NCBI GenBank assembly: GCA_038363925.1
Contig: JAQQWL010000009.1
Coordinates: 2,480,001-2,544,000, forward strand
Source of the DNA: Apiospora phragmitis
Taxonomy: Eukaryota; Ascomycota; Sordariomycetes; Amphisphaeriales; Apiosporaceae
Reading direction: 5' to 3'
Length of the DNA stretch: 64,000 nucleotides
A program made the translations under genes and the position numbers. Positions 1 through 11,594 of the stretch are shown here, one piece after another. The notes under the pieces are model-generated. The model saw only the letters and a list, made by a program, of their open reading frames with translations. It had not been told where the DNA came from and did not search any database. Within the stretch, counting starts at the first letter, position 1; each line of letters opens with the position of its first letter.

Positions 1-1748
1 TCTCCGCCAATCATCCATCCATAATGGCCACTCACGGTTAATTACATGGTAGATGGCTCAATCCTACTCCATCCCATTCTGTCCACTGATCGTGCATACC
101 GTTCGTCATGCGCCCGGAAATTTTGCTTGGGTCTGATCTCATTGCCGGCGCTGGGTGAGACATAGAACTCAGTTTGCTGCACATGTCCAAAATGCATGCA
201 AGTATAAAAACATCGAGGCCGCTTCAGGAACAGCAAGACACCATGTTGTCTCAAAGTATACATATGTACACCATAATAAGCGCAGATAACGTGGTCGATC
301 CGTGCAGCCATCCATCCTTTCTCCCTCGGCGCTCCAGCAACGGTTTGTTTACCTCTCCAAGCCTCTCTTCCCAACGGTCCGGCCTTGTCTTGATGCTTGG
401 TGGGGGTTTTATATATACATAATAAATACATTGCTACTTACTACATATTACTGGCCAACTTGCAAGTGTTTGCTCAAGGCCTGACTACCGGCTGGAAAGA
501 CTAAGAATGGTACTTGTGCTACGGAGTATATATCCACACTTCCGCCGAGACCGGGCAAGATGCATTGAGGTCTATTATCTTCAATTGACTGTTTGTGAGC
601 TGCATGGGCGGTGGACCTTTGCTCCACCCGATCGATCCCTTTCTCGCTCACCCGTTGGCGAATGTCGTGCGTTCGACTCAGCTCAAGCCAGATCCCATCG
701 CATCTTCAGCCGGGTGAGACTGCAGATATCGTGATCCCCGGGATATTTTTTAGCCCTGAGAGCGGGTATATATGACGCCCGCTTTCTGTCTGTCTGTCCC
801 TCTCCCCCCTCTCTCTATCACTGCCAGTCCACTACTCTGCTGGTGGTTAGCATGCACCGTTGACGGGCTAGGATGTAGGTAGAATGATGGCGCTATGTTT
901 GACATCAAGCAAATTAGCAACACACGATCCCCGGACGGGAACTCTCCATGGCAAAGTCCTTATTTATATCAGTATGAGGGATATTCTAGCCTCTTCGTTG
1001 AGACAGCAACGACATACGTTTAGCCGTCTTCAAGCTGGCAAGCTGGCTTCCACATTCATTTGTGAATCGTGTAGTCTTGTGCAGCTTGTCCGACTACATG
1101 TACCAGGGAATCTTCCAAACATCGATGTTGGACAGATAATAATACATAGTATATTCGGTATGGGTTGTTGGGGGAGAGCTTTCTATTCGCATTATGCTTA
1201 CGTCGTAACCTAGAAATTCCGTGTTTTACCTCTGGTGACGCGAAAAGAACCATATTGCAACACATGAGGATACGCTCAGTACAACATCCGAATCTGATAG
1301 CGCCATAGCGTCCCATGCACCCTTATCGCCTTTAGCTCACGTTTGTACACGTCGCCTCGCCTCTCTACTTAGACAATGCCTGCCTCATATGTCGGGGCTT
1401 AAAGTATAATTTAAATAAAAACAATTATGTAGGCTTCTCGAGTCAAGGCGCCTCGCAGCAATGACGGTCCATTCCTTGAATTCCTCAATGATGATAGTGT
1501 TAACCATCTTCTCTGTCTCATGATCCAGGCTTGTCATAAGTGAAGACGTCAGCGAACGATGCCAAAAGGGGCAGTCGATTGTAGGACATAGGTTGGCTCA
1601 GACTGTACGATAACACGATTGGTATAATACGCATTATTCGTAGCTTCGTCTAGCAGCAGAACCCTAAGGATAACATCAACGACTTCTGGATAGTCGCACT
1701 AGCCACTTTACCAGCCACATTGGTGTTCCTCATCCAACAGCCATGAAC
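1..1748. other. No gene seen
   Basis: About 1.7 kb with only short scattered open frames that show no recognisable domain, no codon-like composition and no phase-matched splice sites. A pyrimidine-rich stretch lies near 781-830. I see no tRNA boxes and no transposon ends. It borders two decayed genes, so it may be part of the same degenerating accessory segment. Confidence 0.5.
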
Positions 1749-2960
1749 TCAACCGAATTGCTCTATCAACTTCCTCATTTCTTCAATCTGCCTGTGAAAA
1801 CACGATTAGTAAATGAGTCCCAAAGATCCGTGCCCGCTGGGCGTTTACGTCGGCCTGAAGTGCGCAACCTCGGGATACAGCGCCGTGTCGTGAATGATTA
1901 CGCGCCTGATGAAACAGAAGAGCCGGGTCAGTAAGAACAAACAAGAAATACGGATATCACTCTCACTTACACAGCATAAAGTGTGTTTCAACCTTCCCAG
2001 TCCTCCTGTGGCTCGGACTGGGCAAGATGGCGTGGTAGCTGTCCATGCACTCTCGTGCCCAGTCGTTTGCCAGGGGACGCATGGTCGCGAGTTCATTTAC
2101 GGACACCAGGTCAGTTTTAAGTCGGGCGAGTCACCGAGCAATACTGGTGTTAAACTAAGGAACACCTGCATTCATGGTGGCCCCAGAAGGTCGAAGAGTC
2201 GAACATCAGAGGCTCGCCGGTCGCCTCCTGCGTCGCCACATTCCCCGTCCACAGATCACCATGGAGGAGGACCGGTTCTATGCGTCGTCCGTCTGTCTCC
2301 AGGGGGCGCAAGAGCCGGGGAATAACCTTGGCGAGGAAAACGGTTCATTGAGTGCTTCAGTTCCTCGCAGGGCCCGCCAGCCTCCTCTTCGAGTTGCAAC
2401 ATCCGGTGCATTCCGCGGACGTAGAACTCCTCCCAGGTGTCAGTCCACGTGTTGTCTTGCCCCAGCGTTCCATTGAACGTGGTGATGTGAAAGACGAACC
2501 TGTGCTGCGGATAGGCTTCTCGACTGCGCATGTGGAGCTGAGCGACTGCCTTTGTGAAGCGAGGGATGGCCGGGGCCCCCTTTTGCAGGGCATGGAACTC
2601 GAATAGGAGGATGTGACAGTCGGAGTCGGCGCATTTGCCCCAAGTAAGCGGTTTGGGCGAAAACTCTGGCACTGACTGGTTGATCAAGAGCATCGACTTA
2701 TACTCACCATGAAGCATGGATTGTGCTTTGGGGCCGGTCGTCAACTGCACAGCCGCAGCTCGGTGAGCTTTGTGCTGCCGACATGCTTGGATCATTGGAT
2801 GATACAGGCCTTCAGAAAGTAAGACTTCGGTTCGCCACCAACCTCAACATCAACACGAGCTGTAGTGTTCCAATTACCTGCGCCATGGCCACGAGAGCTT
2901 CGGACCGTCGCACCTGCTGGGAGCTCTAAACGATGTCAATACCTGGAAAGACACCAGTCC
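1749..2960 (-). pseudogene. Decayed fructosamine/ketosamine-3-kinase gene
   Basis: Family role: fructosamine-3-kinase-like enzymes (aminoglycoside-phosphotransferase fold) phosphorylate sugar-derived adducts on proteins or small molecules. Conserved blocks can be read in order on the minus strand but not in one frame. They are a YFLK block (about 2823-2860); MLHGEYKSM, then an acidic EFH block and HITTFNGTLGQDN (about 2440-2720); VIPRLLRPLE followed by HGDLWTGN (2230-2330), the expected catalytic loop; FWGHHE (near 2175); an LPVSEP/EDW-like block (1985-2060); and a last exon ending IEEMRKLIEQFG plus stop at 1749-1751. Frames change near 2350 (before VIPRLL) and near 2015, and a TGA sits where the family has Arg before NTLY (CGA to TGA). 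The 5' exon is uncertain. The gene is dead as read. Confidence is high for the family and fair for the boundaries. Confidence 0.75.
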
Positions 2961-3540
2961 ATAGGATGTTCACAGTTATTCATACGGGCAATACAATTAG
3001 TACAGAGCCCGCCAAAAGTTCATTTTGGCAAGGTTTCGATCAAGCAGGCTCTCGGCAGCCTGGCTTGACGGTTTGCTGGCTGTAGGCAAACTACAGCGCC
3101 AAGATAACAAACGACGACAAGTCGAACCAATGGGGTTCAGAACCGTTGCAGATGCTTTACTACGTCGTATGGGTATGTTAAGTCCTCCTAATCAAGTAGC
3201 AAAGTTAGTTATCGCTCAAGTCACAACCAGATATCCCTCTGCCACCTATATCGCCGCTACCAAACGATATTTTACTACCTGGTAGGGGGGACTTATTTTA
3301 TGCCTGCAACGTCGTACAGTTGGATCAGACATTGTCAATCTATTGTGAAGGGTTACATCTCTCATGCATGTGGTGATATGATCCAGACACCCCGCTCGTG
3401 TACGACGTGACTTGCGCTGGAAAAGGGGTGCCAATACGGCCTCTCCCTGTTTATACCACAACCCGGGAGCTTGAAACACAGCATGAGACTACGGGAAATT
3501 CTCATGTCAAACCAGCCTACTACACTGTTATTTTACCCTG
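2961..3540. other. No gene seen between two relics
   Basis: Nothing recognisable on either strand. The 5' half expected for the MFS transporter that follows (about 270 residues, six membrane spans) is not found here in any frame, so that half seems to have been lost rather than hidden in introns. Confidence 0.5.
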
Positions 3541-4328
3541 GTGGTCCTATCTCGCAAGGATGTTGCAGTAAGTATCATGCCCGGAAGCTTTCTATATATA
3601 GTGTACTGTTGCATCCACACTTCACTGTCAACATCATTTGTCCAGGTTTATCATCTTGATTATTTGCAAGCTGGGTTTGTATACCTGCCCTTCGATGTCG
3701 GAGCCATCATATCGACAATTGTGTCGGGAAAATGGATCGATCGCGACTACCGTATCGTGGCCCAGTCCCATGGACTACCCATTGACAAGGTATCGGGCGA
3801 TAACCTGTTACACTTTCCCGTGGAAGAGGCTCGCCTCAGAAGCGTGTTACTTCCCACTCTTGTAGCGCTGGTTTCTGTTGTGGCCTACGGATGGCTAGTC
3901 GACCGTCATGTGGTGAGTGTACTCGACTCACCTCCTGGACTATGATACGGGCTGAACAGTTTAGCATATGGCGGTTCCACTGATCTATTTGTTCTTCGCC
4001 GGTCTCTCGATACAAACATGCTTTAATGTAGGTTCGAGTCGTGACCGGAAACGCACTTCACTAACACCGAAGTCAGATAAATAACACTTTATTGGTCCGC
4101 ATCAACGAAGACGTCCCCGCCACCGCCCAGGCGTCATCTAACATTGTAAGATGTAGTATGTCGGCAGTTCTTGTTGGTACTTTACAGATAGTTATTGATA
4201 AAATAGGATTTGGGTGGGCATTTACCTTGCTCGGGTCTTTCTGTCTTGTTGCGGGATTCTTTTATCTTATCGAGCGGATGTATGGCAGGAAATGGAGAGT
4301 AGCTCGGCATGTCGCAAATACAGAATGA
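3541..4328 (+). pseudogene. 3' part of an MFS multidrug-type transporter
   Basis: Only the C-terminal half of a DHA1-type major facilitator is present. The readable protein starts near RKDVAVSIMPGSFLY, where these proteins enter membrane span 7. It continues through QAGFVYLPFDVGAI and a charged loop GKWIDRDYR, and ends in two further hydrophobic spans after NEDVPATAQASSNIV. Two introns are well supported by phase: 3913-3965 (GTGAGT..TTTAG) and 4028-4076 (GTAGGT..GTCAG). The stop is TGA at 4326-4328. The splice sites and the last exons are intact, but no N-terminal half or convincing start codon exists upstream. It is therefore most likely a 5'-truncated remnant; a short expressed fragment cannot be excluded. 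It lies next to the decayed fructosamine-kinase gene. Confidence 0.7.
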
Positions 4329-4954
4329 GATTTGAATGAACAAGCAGACTACATACATATTCGCGGGACCCAATTACGCGCTATCTCCTGTTCAACGACT
4401 GAGAGCAGCCCCTGGAGTTTGTTGTTTTCACTTCAGGATCATACTTTGTTTGTTATAATATGGCAATCCATGCGTGATTGTTAGTGATGGTGTTTGCTGT
4501 GTCCTTTGGTGAAGAAACCTCAAGTCCTCAATCAGCATTCAATTGACCTAAAAGAGAAAGGGTGTGGTGATCGTCACGCTGGAGTTGCATTCACCTGGAT
4601 TGGTGGTCTCTTCTAGGTGAGTGAGTTTGACTGCTGCAAGCTTGATGTGCTATTTTAGAGCCCCACACTGATGTCTCTGCTAGCAAAGCACTTTACGCGG
4701 GGCTGGTCACCTAATAAAACGCGTCTCACAACACCAACTTACTCACATGTCGCAGGTTGGATCGATGCCTTTGACGTCTCACATGAACAAAGAGATCCGC
4801 CAGGCATCATCATAAGCGCAGTCATCTCTTTCTCTGACTACGTCTCGCACGGTGCGCTGCAATGCATCGTCGCTTCCCAAGTTGCTTTCTTTGCTTTTTC
4901 CCATTTTCACTCCATCTTATTCGCTCGCCATGGTCGGCGATAGCCCTATAAACA
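4329..4954. promoter_or_regulatory. Intergenic, 5' region of the ligase gene
   Basis: About 0.6 kb without a supported gene. An open frame at 4671-4943 has no recognisable features. The last part, just before 4955, is pyrimidine-rich, as expected for a fungal 5' leader. Confidence 0.4.
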
Positions 4955-7900
4955 ATGCCTTTCCCTTATAGATTTGTCTGCGATCTCTTGCAGCAACTGG
5001 AAGATGAAACACGCTCGACCAATAAAGAGAGAACACCAAGTCGTACGATTATTGAGCGTTGGTTCCACGAACACCGTATCCGTCTTGATGCGCCAACTGT
5101 CAACGGCTGTGCCGTCATCTCCACGCTTTTGCCGGAGCGAAGGACCGACCGCGTGTATGGAATCCAAGTCCTACGATTGGAGAGCATCATCGGCCAGGCT
5201 CTGATCCTGGGCAGCTCACGGGTGAAGGAGTTGCGCAGATATAAGACGGCGGGGCAAAGTGTCGATTTGGGCGACTGTGTAGAGAGCATTCTGAGTCGCG
5301 CGGTAAGTTCCGCAGCAATTGGCAATGATGGCGAATTCCTCGGTAATGATCAAGCACTAAACTATGCCCACAGCCAAACCCGATACACCCTGAGCGAGAG
5401 GTCACTGTAGAGGACCTCGAAGAGGTGCTCACAAGGGTCGCTGCTGGTTGTAGGTTCAGTTCTCCAGCCATCAGGGCGTCTTATACGAGTCGAAACCCGC
5501 AATCGGACAACCAGATCCTGGGTCAGTTCTTTACTCGTCTCAGCCCTCGGGATGCCAAGTGGTTTGCCAGGTTAATCTCGAAGAACTATCAACCAATCGT
5601 TCTCGAGGAACGTGTCGTTCTTCGTTCTTACCATGCGTTACTACCGCGTATGCTGAAGGTAAGGGACGATCTGCAAATAGCAACCGACTATCTGCAGCAC
5701 GTTGGTTCGTCGCCTAGTGACCCGAAAGTCATCGCTAGTCTTATGAAACCTGCCTTGGGCACCAAGGTCGGCCGTCCGCCATGGCTCAAAGCCAGAAGCA
5801 TCCAAAACTGCCTGGATATGATGGGCCAGCGGCAAGTAAGCTGTGAGCAGAAGATCGACGGAGAGTATTGCCAGATCCATATAGATCTGAGCAAGCCACA
5901 TGACTCCATCCAGATCTTCTCTAAAAGTGGCAAGGACAGTACTCAAGACCGTCGAAGGCTTCATCCGTAAGTTTTCAACCCCATGCTTCATTTCCACTAC
6001 TGACGATGAAACAGAGCCATTCGGGAATCGCTGAGACTAGGCGACCCTGATTGCCCTTTCAAAATGGGATGCATTCTGGAAGGCGAGCTGGTAGTATATA
6101 GTACCAAAGTAAGTCCCTTTCAGAGTAGCCAACGCCAACATTCTAACAACTTGTAGGACAACAAGATACTTCCATTTCATAAGATACGTAAGCATGTGTC
6201 TCGCTCCGGCACATATATTGGGACAAAGAATGACTCGCAGTAAGTACCTCACTCAGCCCATGACCCTAATGCACATATTGACTGGCTTAGACGGCATGAC
6301 CACGAACAGCTGATGATCGTATATTACGATGTTCTCCTGGTGGATACGCAATCGATGCTAAACATGAGGCATTCACAACGCTTCCAGCGCCTCGAGAAGC
6401 TGGTTAAATGCCGCCAGGGTCATGCGGAATTGGTCAAACGCCACATCATTCCTTTCTCCAAGCAACAAGCTGCATCTACTTTGCGAGAACTCTTTGCAAA
6501 GTGCATAGTGGCGAATGGCGAAGGTCTTGTGCTCAAACCTGATGAGCCATACTTCAACTTCAGCCTTCGGCAGAGCCGCTTTGGCTCTTGCGTGATCAAA
6601 CTGAAAAAAGAATATGTCCAAGGCTGGGGTGACGTCGGAGATTTTGCAGTAATTGGTGCTTCATACGATGCTACCAAGGCGAAGACTTATGACATTCCCA
6701 AACTGAGGTGGACACACTTTTACATCGGCTGCCTTGCGAATAGGGACCGAGCCAGAGCCAGGAGCGAGAATCCGAAATTCGTGGTCACAAACATTGTTGA
6801 GCTGCCCAAGACCCTCCTTGAGACGCTGCGACGGCAGTGCGAACCACGCGCAGTACCATTCGATGATAACAAGTACTTGATGCTTGACTTCAGAGGTATC
6901 GGAAGCACTGTCAGACCAGCGGAGGTTTTCTTGAATCCACCTGTGTTCGACATGAGGTGCTTCTCGTTCGACAAAGAGGCAAACTCTCGTCATTGGAGCA
7001 TGAGGTTCCCGATAGTCAGCAAAATCCACCACGACAGATCGTTTCTGGATGTAATTAGCTTTGCGGAGCTTCAGAAGGCGGCTTGTACTGCGTCCGAAAC
7101 ACCCGGGTCCGAAGATAGCCAAGAGATGCGGCATTGGATTTCTGCCCTGGAGAAAGCCGATCCTCGAGGCCGAGCAATCGACGAGCTTAGCCAGGTCACC
7201 GTCTTCTCCGAAACCTCAAGCCGCATCTCGCCAAGTCTATCCGGTGCTAGTCCGGCACGAGATGACGCGTTTAGAGCTGTTGGCTCAAAATCCGCGACGG
7301 AAGTGAAGTCTGGAGTAACAAATCATAACGCATCCAATATACCATCTGTGGGGTTGGCTACACCGCCCAGATCATCAGCTACTGAGGCCAGAAGTTCAGT
7401 TGTTGATACATCTGCAATGACGAACCTAGGTACTGGGGCGAAACCCAGTAAGCGAGCAGCTGCTATCTCTGACTCCAACCCTATTTACAAAAGACATCGA
7501 AGTCTCGTTGGTGCTGATGCTGAGCACCTGAAACCTACGGCACCGTCACTCCCCAACCCTCTGACTTGTCCGCCTCGTGGCCGTCAACCGCTCGGAAGTA
7601 TCGATGGAAACAAGACTCCTGTCGATCAAAGGCCTTCGATCCAGAATGCCTCTCCCATGTTCGTCCAAACTCGACACCACGCATTGCCATCATCGCCGAT
7701 GGGCGAGAATGGTCTCGTCTCGTCAGCGGCCGGATCGTTCCCCACGGCAAATGAACTGCCATCTTCGCCACCGCGATGTGTGTCCACACCACAAAAGGCC
7801 CGCCCAGAAAAGCCAGCGACTGCAACTGTTGCTGCAGAGCCATCGGCACAGGTGGGCTGTGCACATAAGGGATCTGAGTGTGCATTTAAAAACGCGTCCA

Positions 7901-8346
7901 TTCTACTCGCTCCATGCATTAGCAACTATGTTGGGTTACCGAGGATCTCCTCAAGACTCATGGCATTGCCAGCTATGAGGTCGATCCAGAGGCCTGGAAG
8001 CGCCAACCGTACAGCTCAGAAGCCTCTTTCTCAAGTTCATCAAGGCTCAATGCAGATGTGTCTGGGCAAGGTTCACGAAGCGGCAGGAGCGGAAGGCAGC
8101 GTAAAATCTGTTTGGTACAGACCGGGCGTCTCGAGGCGACGCATAAGTTTCTCAAGTGCGTTGAGAAAGCCGGACTCAGGAGGCGAAACGGACAACGAGA
8201 ATGGGTGGCAGTATATGACTGGAAGATACTGGACGACTTTGCGAACATTGAGGCCGGGGTCGTACAGAAAGGGCCGGATCCTTGGAGGCAAAGATACGTC
8301 GGTATTGCATGAACGGCGTTTCTCTGGGCATTTCATGGGCCCTTGA
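4955..8346 (+). CDS. Fungal LIG4-like ATP-dependent DNA ligase with BRCT-like C-terminus
   Basis: ATP-dependent nucleotidyltransferase that would seal DNA nicks or ends in the nucleus. Five exons join in phase: 4955-5302, 5374-5966, 6015-6108, 6157-6239 and 6291 onward. Residues 1-230 form the N-terminal helical domain. Motif I is EQKIDGEY with the adenylated Lys near residue 276. Further motifs are EGELVVYS (motif III), EGLVLKPDEPYF (IV) and VIKLKKEY (V), and an OB-fold ends in RFPIVSKIHHDRSF, which resembles LIG4 motif VI. A long Ser/Pro-rich linker follows. The frame in use stays open to TGA at 8346. However, the conserved C-terminal block (WVTEDLLKTHGI, then KICLVQTGRLEATHKF and WVAVYDWKILDD) is in the -1 frame from about 7930 and ends at 8312. 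One base therefore seems to be missing at 7922-7934. The repaired protein would be about 1046 aa. It is distinct from canonical LIG4 in its long linker. Confidence 0.85.
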
Positions 8347-8549
8347 CTTAATGCAAGGGCTGGAGCACTGGGATTTGGGCACGAGAAACGAGGCATTGCA
8401 TCACGTTGCGTTGGTTTTACTTGCATTGGATGGATAGATACCCATTGGTGGCAATAGTTACAATACAGGATCAGGAGGAGCATATTTGGAGACGAAGCGA
8501 AATCATTTCGATTTTACTGCTTTTGCATAATCTGAGTTGAGTGTGATAG

Positions 8550-9718
8550 CTACGCTGTCTTGCCATCCTTCTCGTACATCTGCAGATATGTAGCTTGCAA
8601 TCTCATCTTCAGGTGCTCATCGGCGGTCAACACTTTGCGCTCTGCATATGGGTTTCCACCGTTGGCCTCGGCCAGACCGCCCTTGAACTCCTTGACCCTC
8701 GTACTGGGCACGGCAGTCAACTGCGTGTCATTGGTCGGGTGGCAGAAGTAGACAATACTGTATCGCGGCTCGCTGTTGGATTCGCCTATCACCTTCTTTC
8801 CGCCACTGCCATCGCCCTCGAACGTGACACGGTGCACCGTGCTGCGCAGCAGGCCGTTGGTCCAGTACGAGAGCAGGTCGCCGATGTTGACGAGGATGGG
8901 CGGCGAGGGGTCGTCCTCGGTGCCGGGCGGGCACACGGGGACGGGCTCCCAGGCGCCGGCGCGCGTGAGGATCTCGAGGCCGGCTTGGCCCCGCAGGCGG
9001 AAGAGCAGCGTCACGGAGCCGTAGTCGGAGTGGGCGCCGGCGCGGACCTCGCCCGCTTCTATGGCGGACGACGACGACGACGATGACTGCACTGCCGTGG
9101 GGGCGGGGTAGTACAGGAAGCGTAGGATGGAGCCCGAGGGCCGGTCGGGCTCGTGCGAGGCCGCGAAGAAGTCGGGCGGCGCCACGCCGAGGCCCGCGCC
9201 GAACAGGTGCAGCAGCCGCTCGCACAGCGTGTGGCAGGCGCCGCGGAACTGGGCGATCTCAGCCACCTGCGCGGCGGCGAGGGTGCTGGGCAGGGGCTGC
9301 TGGGCCGCGTGCGCCGGCGTGAAGGGCCCGAAGTTGAAGGCTTCCTTGTAGTCGCCCACGCGCTGCGAGGACGGGTCCAGCGTCTCAGTGTGCATGCCGG
9401 ACCAGCCCTGGTTGTTCTTCTGGATGGTGCACTTCTGCTTCTCCTCTATCGGGGAGGCGAACAGGGCGCGGGACTAGACGGGTAGAACAGGTTAGGTTCA
9501 TTCGGTATTGTACCTGTGAAGTAGCAACTTGGGCTTTCTCTTCTCACCAGGTCGAAGGCATTGCTGATCTGTTGCGCCGTTATGTCCTTCCCCGTGTTTT
9601 TTATGTAGACGAAACCATGTTCTGCTGCGGCGTCGACGAGGGCCTTGGCTACGTCAAGCTCATCAGTCCCCGCAGCCGAGATGTCAATGATGGGGATGAC
9701 CGGCGTTGCAGCAGCCAT
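8550..9718 (-). CDS. 2-oxoglutarate/Fe(II)-dependent oxygenase (isopenicillin-N-synthase-like)
   Basis: Non-haem iron oxygenase of the PcbC-like superfamily, which hydroxylates or desaturates small molecules using 2-oxoglutarate; the substrate cannot be told. Two exons, 9718-9548 and 9473-8550, are joined by a 74-nt intron (GTGAGA..TCTAG), giving 364 aa. The N-terminal DIOX_N part has VIPIIDIS and GFVYIKNTG. The iron site is HSDYG (His205, Asp207) and the His of STVHRV (His271), and the 2-oxoglutarate Arg is in RYSIVYF (Arg294). A serine run (about residues 186-193) lies between strands and is encoded by a GAC/GTC-rich repeat. I chose ATG 9718 (MAAATPVIP) over the in-frame ATG 27 nt upstream because family members start close to PVIDI. 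The downstream half is very GC-rich. No biosynthetic partners are adjacent. Confidence 0.88.
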
Positions 9719-10274
9719 GGTTGTTGTATTCGATGGTAGTCGCACCAGATTTGCGAGGTTAAATGCGATGAGCTCACTGTCGTTTAAAAGACAGGATGGA
9801 TACCCACGTGCTGCGATTGCGGTGGTAGTGATAAGGATGTATATTTGAACTTATTGATCACGATATCTAAAGAGGTTACGGATGTTTGGCTCGGCTGGCT
9901 GTGTAACGCCTGGCTCCTCCAAATCCCCACCCCACCTTACCGACCTCGATACCGGCCACTCCCCAAGCGAGCCACGGCACGTTACGAGGTGGTTATCGCT
10001 TGAAGCCGGAAGGGCCTATCACGAGATAGCGAGTTACGTACATCGAGGAGGAGAGTTTTCTTCTTCCATGAAGTCAAAGGTTACTGGACGCATGGGTTGA
10101 TTTGGCGAGACCTTTCGCGAGAACTCCTTATTCCGTCTACCGAGAAGCAAGGGAAGCGTCGTCTATCGTATCACTCAATTATGATTTAATAATACTATAT
10201 TATCAAGAGAAGTCCTGCCATTCGAATACTATACCTATCTCATTAAGTTAAGTCTTAAATTGCTTCTTACAATA
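9719..10274. promoter_or_regulatory. Intergenic, AT-rich end
   Basis: Promoter side of the oxygenase gene. 10120-10270 is clearly AT-rich and lies just beyond the stop of the next minus-strand gene, so it is probably its 3' UTR or terminator. GGTTAGGT occurs near 9490, just inside the oxygenase intron, and recurs elsewhere in the window. No gene is seen. Confidence 0.4.
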
Positions 10275-10979
10275 TTAATCGAACAAACCTTGTGTCGGAC
10301 CATATCCATCTAACCACAAATCACGTAAAATGACCAACAAGGCAGTCATCCTGTCCTCGACCGAGTCCCCGTGGCTTAACTTCGACACCGCCTCGATCCG
10401 GGATTCTAGATGTTCTTGCATCAAATCCAACCAGAAGGTATCCAAGCCTAGCAGCCAAGTAACGCGCTTCCCCTTCAGAATTCTGATCGTGTCGGCCAGG
10501 GGAGCTAGGACAACTCTTGCGTCTATGCTCGCGCCGCATTGCGCATGCGCAAGACTGTACCTGGCCACCTCGATGTAGTAATGGTGGCCCTTCCAGTCTT
10601 TGACTCTATCCACTCCGAAATCGATGGCGTCGGCCCATCGCAGCTGCGCCTCTGGCCACTCACCTTGGAGGAGATGAGATATCTGAGCCAAGCTGCATTT
10701 GATGGCAAAATGGCGGATCTTCTCATCGTACCAAGAGCTCCCCGCCGCCTCGATCCCTTTGAACCGATCGCTCAGCATGGTGAGTTCCTTCTCTGCCGCT
10801 TCGAAGCGCCCAGGGGCATGTTCTCCCTGACGAACCAGGGTCATGGCGTGGATGATCTCCAGCCACACGGTATCGCCATCTTTGGCGTTCCGGCGGGCTT
10901 CGGACGTAAGGTAGCCCCTTTCGAACATGCGGCTTTCGATCGCCCGCGACAGGACGTAGGCCGATATATCGCAAGCACC
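10275..10979 (-). CDS. Hypothetical helical protein, probably only its last exon
   Basis: An open frame of about 234 codons ending at 10275. The usual ATG would be 10928 (MFERGYLTSEARR), but the frame is open back to 10979 where an in-frame TAG inside CAACATAG looks like a splice acceptor. The true protein may therefore start further upstream. The sequence is alpha-helical with TPR-like spacing (AIKCSLAQISHLLQGEWPEA, then VARYSLAHAQCG, then WLLGLDTFWLDL). The last block resembles the C-terminal ends of several large uncharacterised fungal proteins with helical repeats. No catalytic motif is visible. The upstream 0.4 kb does not give a convincing first exon, so this could be a 3' fragment of a larger decayed gene. 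Function unknown. Confidence 0.45.
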   Translation of the reverse strand, partial: GACDISAYVLSRAIESRMFERGYLTSEARRNAKDGDTVWLEIIHAMTLVRQGEHAPGRFEAAEKELTMLSDRFKGIEAAGSSWYDEKIRHFAIKCSLAQISHLLQGEWPEAQLRWADAIDFGVDRVKDWKGHHYYIEVARYSLAHAQCGASIDARVVLAPLADTIRILKGKRVTWLLGLDTFWLDLMQEHLESRIEAVSKLSHGDSVEDRMTALLVILRDLWLDGYGPTQGLFD

Positions 10980-11594
10980 CTATGTTGCCACGTTGTTTGG
11001 ACGTACTCGGACTTCACCCCATTCCCTGTATCTTCAGCTTCGCCCTGGAGAATGACCAACCCAACTGAGGGGTCGCTAACTGTTCCCTTCGACCCGCGAG
11101 AGGTTCTCGACGGCTGTCGCACCGACTGATCCCGCACGCGCGTCATGTCGGACTGAATTGGGGAGATGCTGACGGATATGGCATACTTCGTTGTGTGTGT
11201 GTGCGAAGAACCCCGAAGACTCTGAATATGGCTGCGTGTTTCTTGCTTACTCGGGAGAATAAATGACCAGCCCGACGAGGGGCTAGTGGTTCCTTCCTTC
11301 CTACAGTTGTTGGGTACATTGGCCACCATGGCACGACGACGCATGCAGAGGTCTAACCTAGGTTACTTGTGGGAGGTGTGCCTCTTGGAAATGCATCTGA
11401 TTGGCAGGTAATCCGGCCACCCCCAATTCGCATCTGCAGACGAGGTGCAAATCGAGCATCACCGTGCGGAGATGATACCATACAATCGGGTTTCAATATT
11501 CCCATCACGCCCCTAATCCGGATTCACGAATACTTTGGCCCCTTTTCCAATCTGTCGTTGCGGTTTCAAGGAACGAGAGGCTTTCATGATAGGC
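10980..11594. other. Intergenic between hypothetical gene and GH31 pseudogene
   Basis: Holds the presumed 5' ends of two divergent genes. Open frames on both strands here (for example 10841-11344 minus) show no domain. A short CA/GT-rich stretch occurs near 11190-11205. Nothing else is seen. Confidence 0.35.

Noticed and set aside
4028..4040. GGTTCGAGTC-like B-box in the MFS intron
   Set aside because: Isolated ten-base match with no tRNA structure around it; it is intron sequence.
8595..9086. Plus-strand open frames over the oxygenase gene
   Set aside because: Shadows of the GC-rich coding strand; the minus frame carries the complete iron and 2-oxoglutarate motifs.
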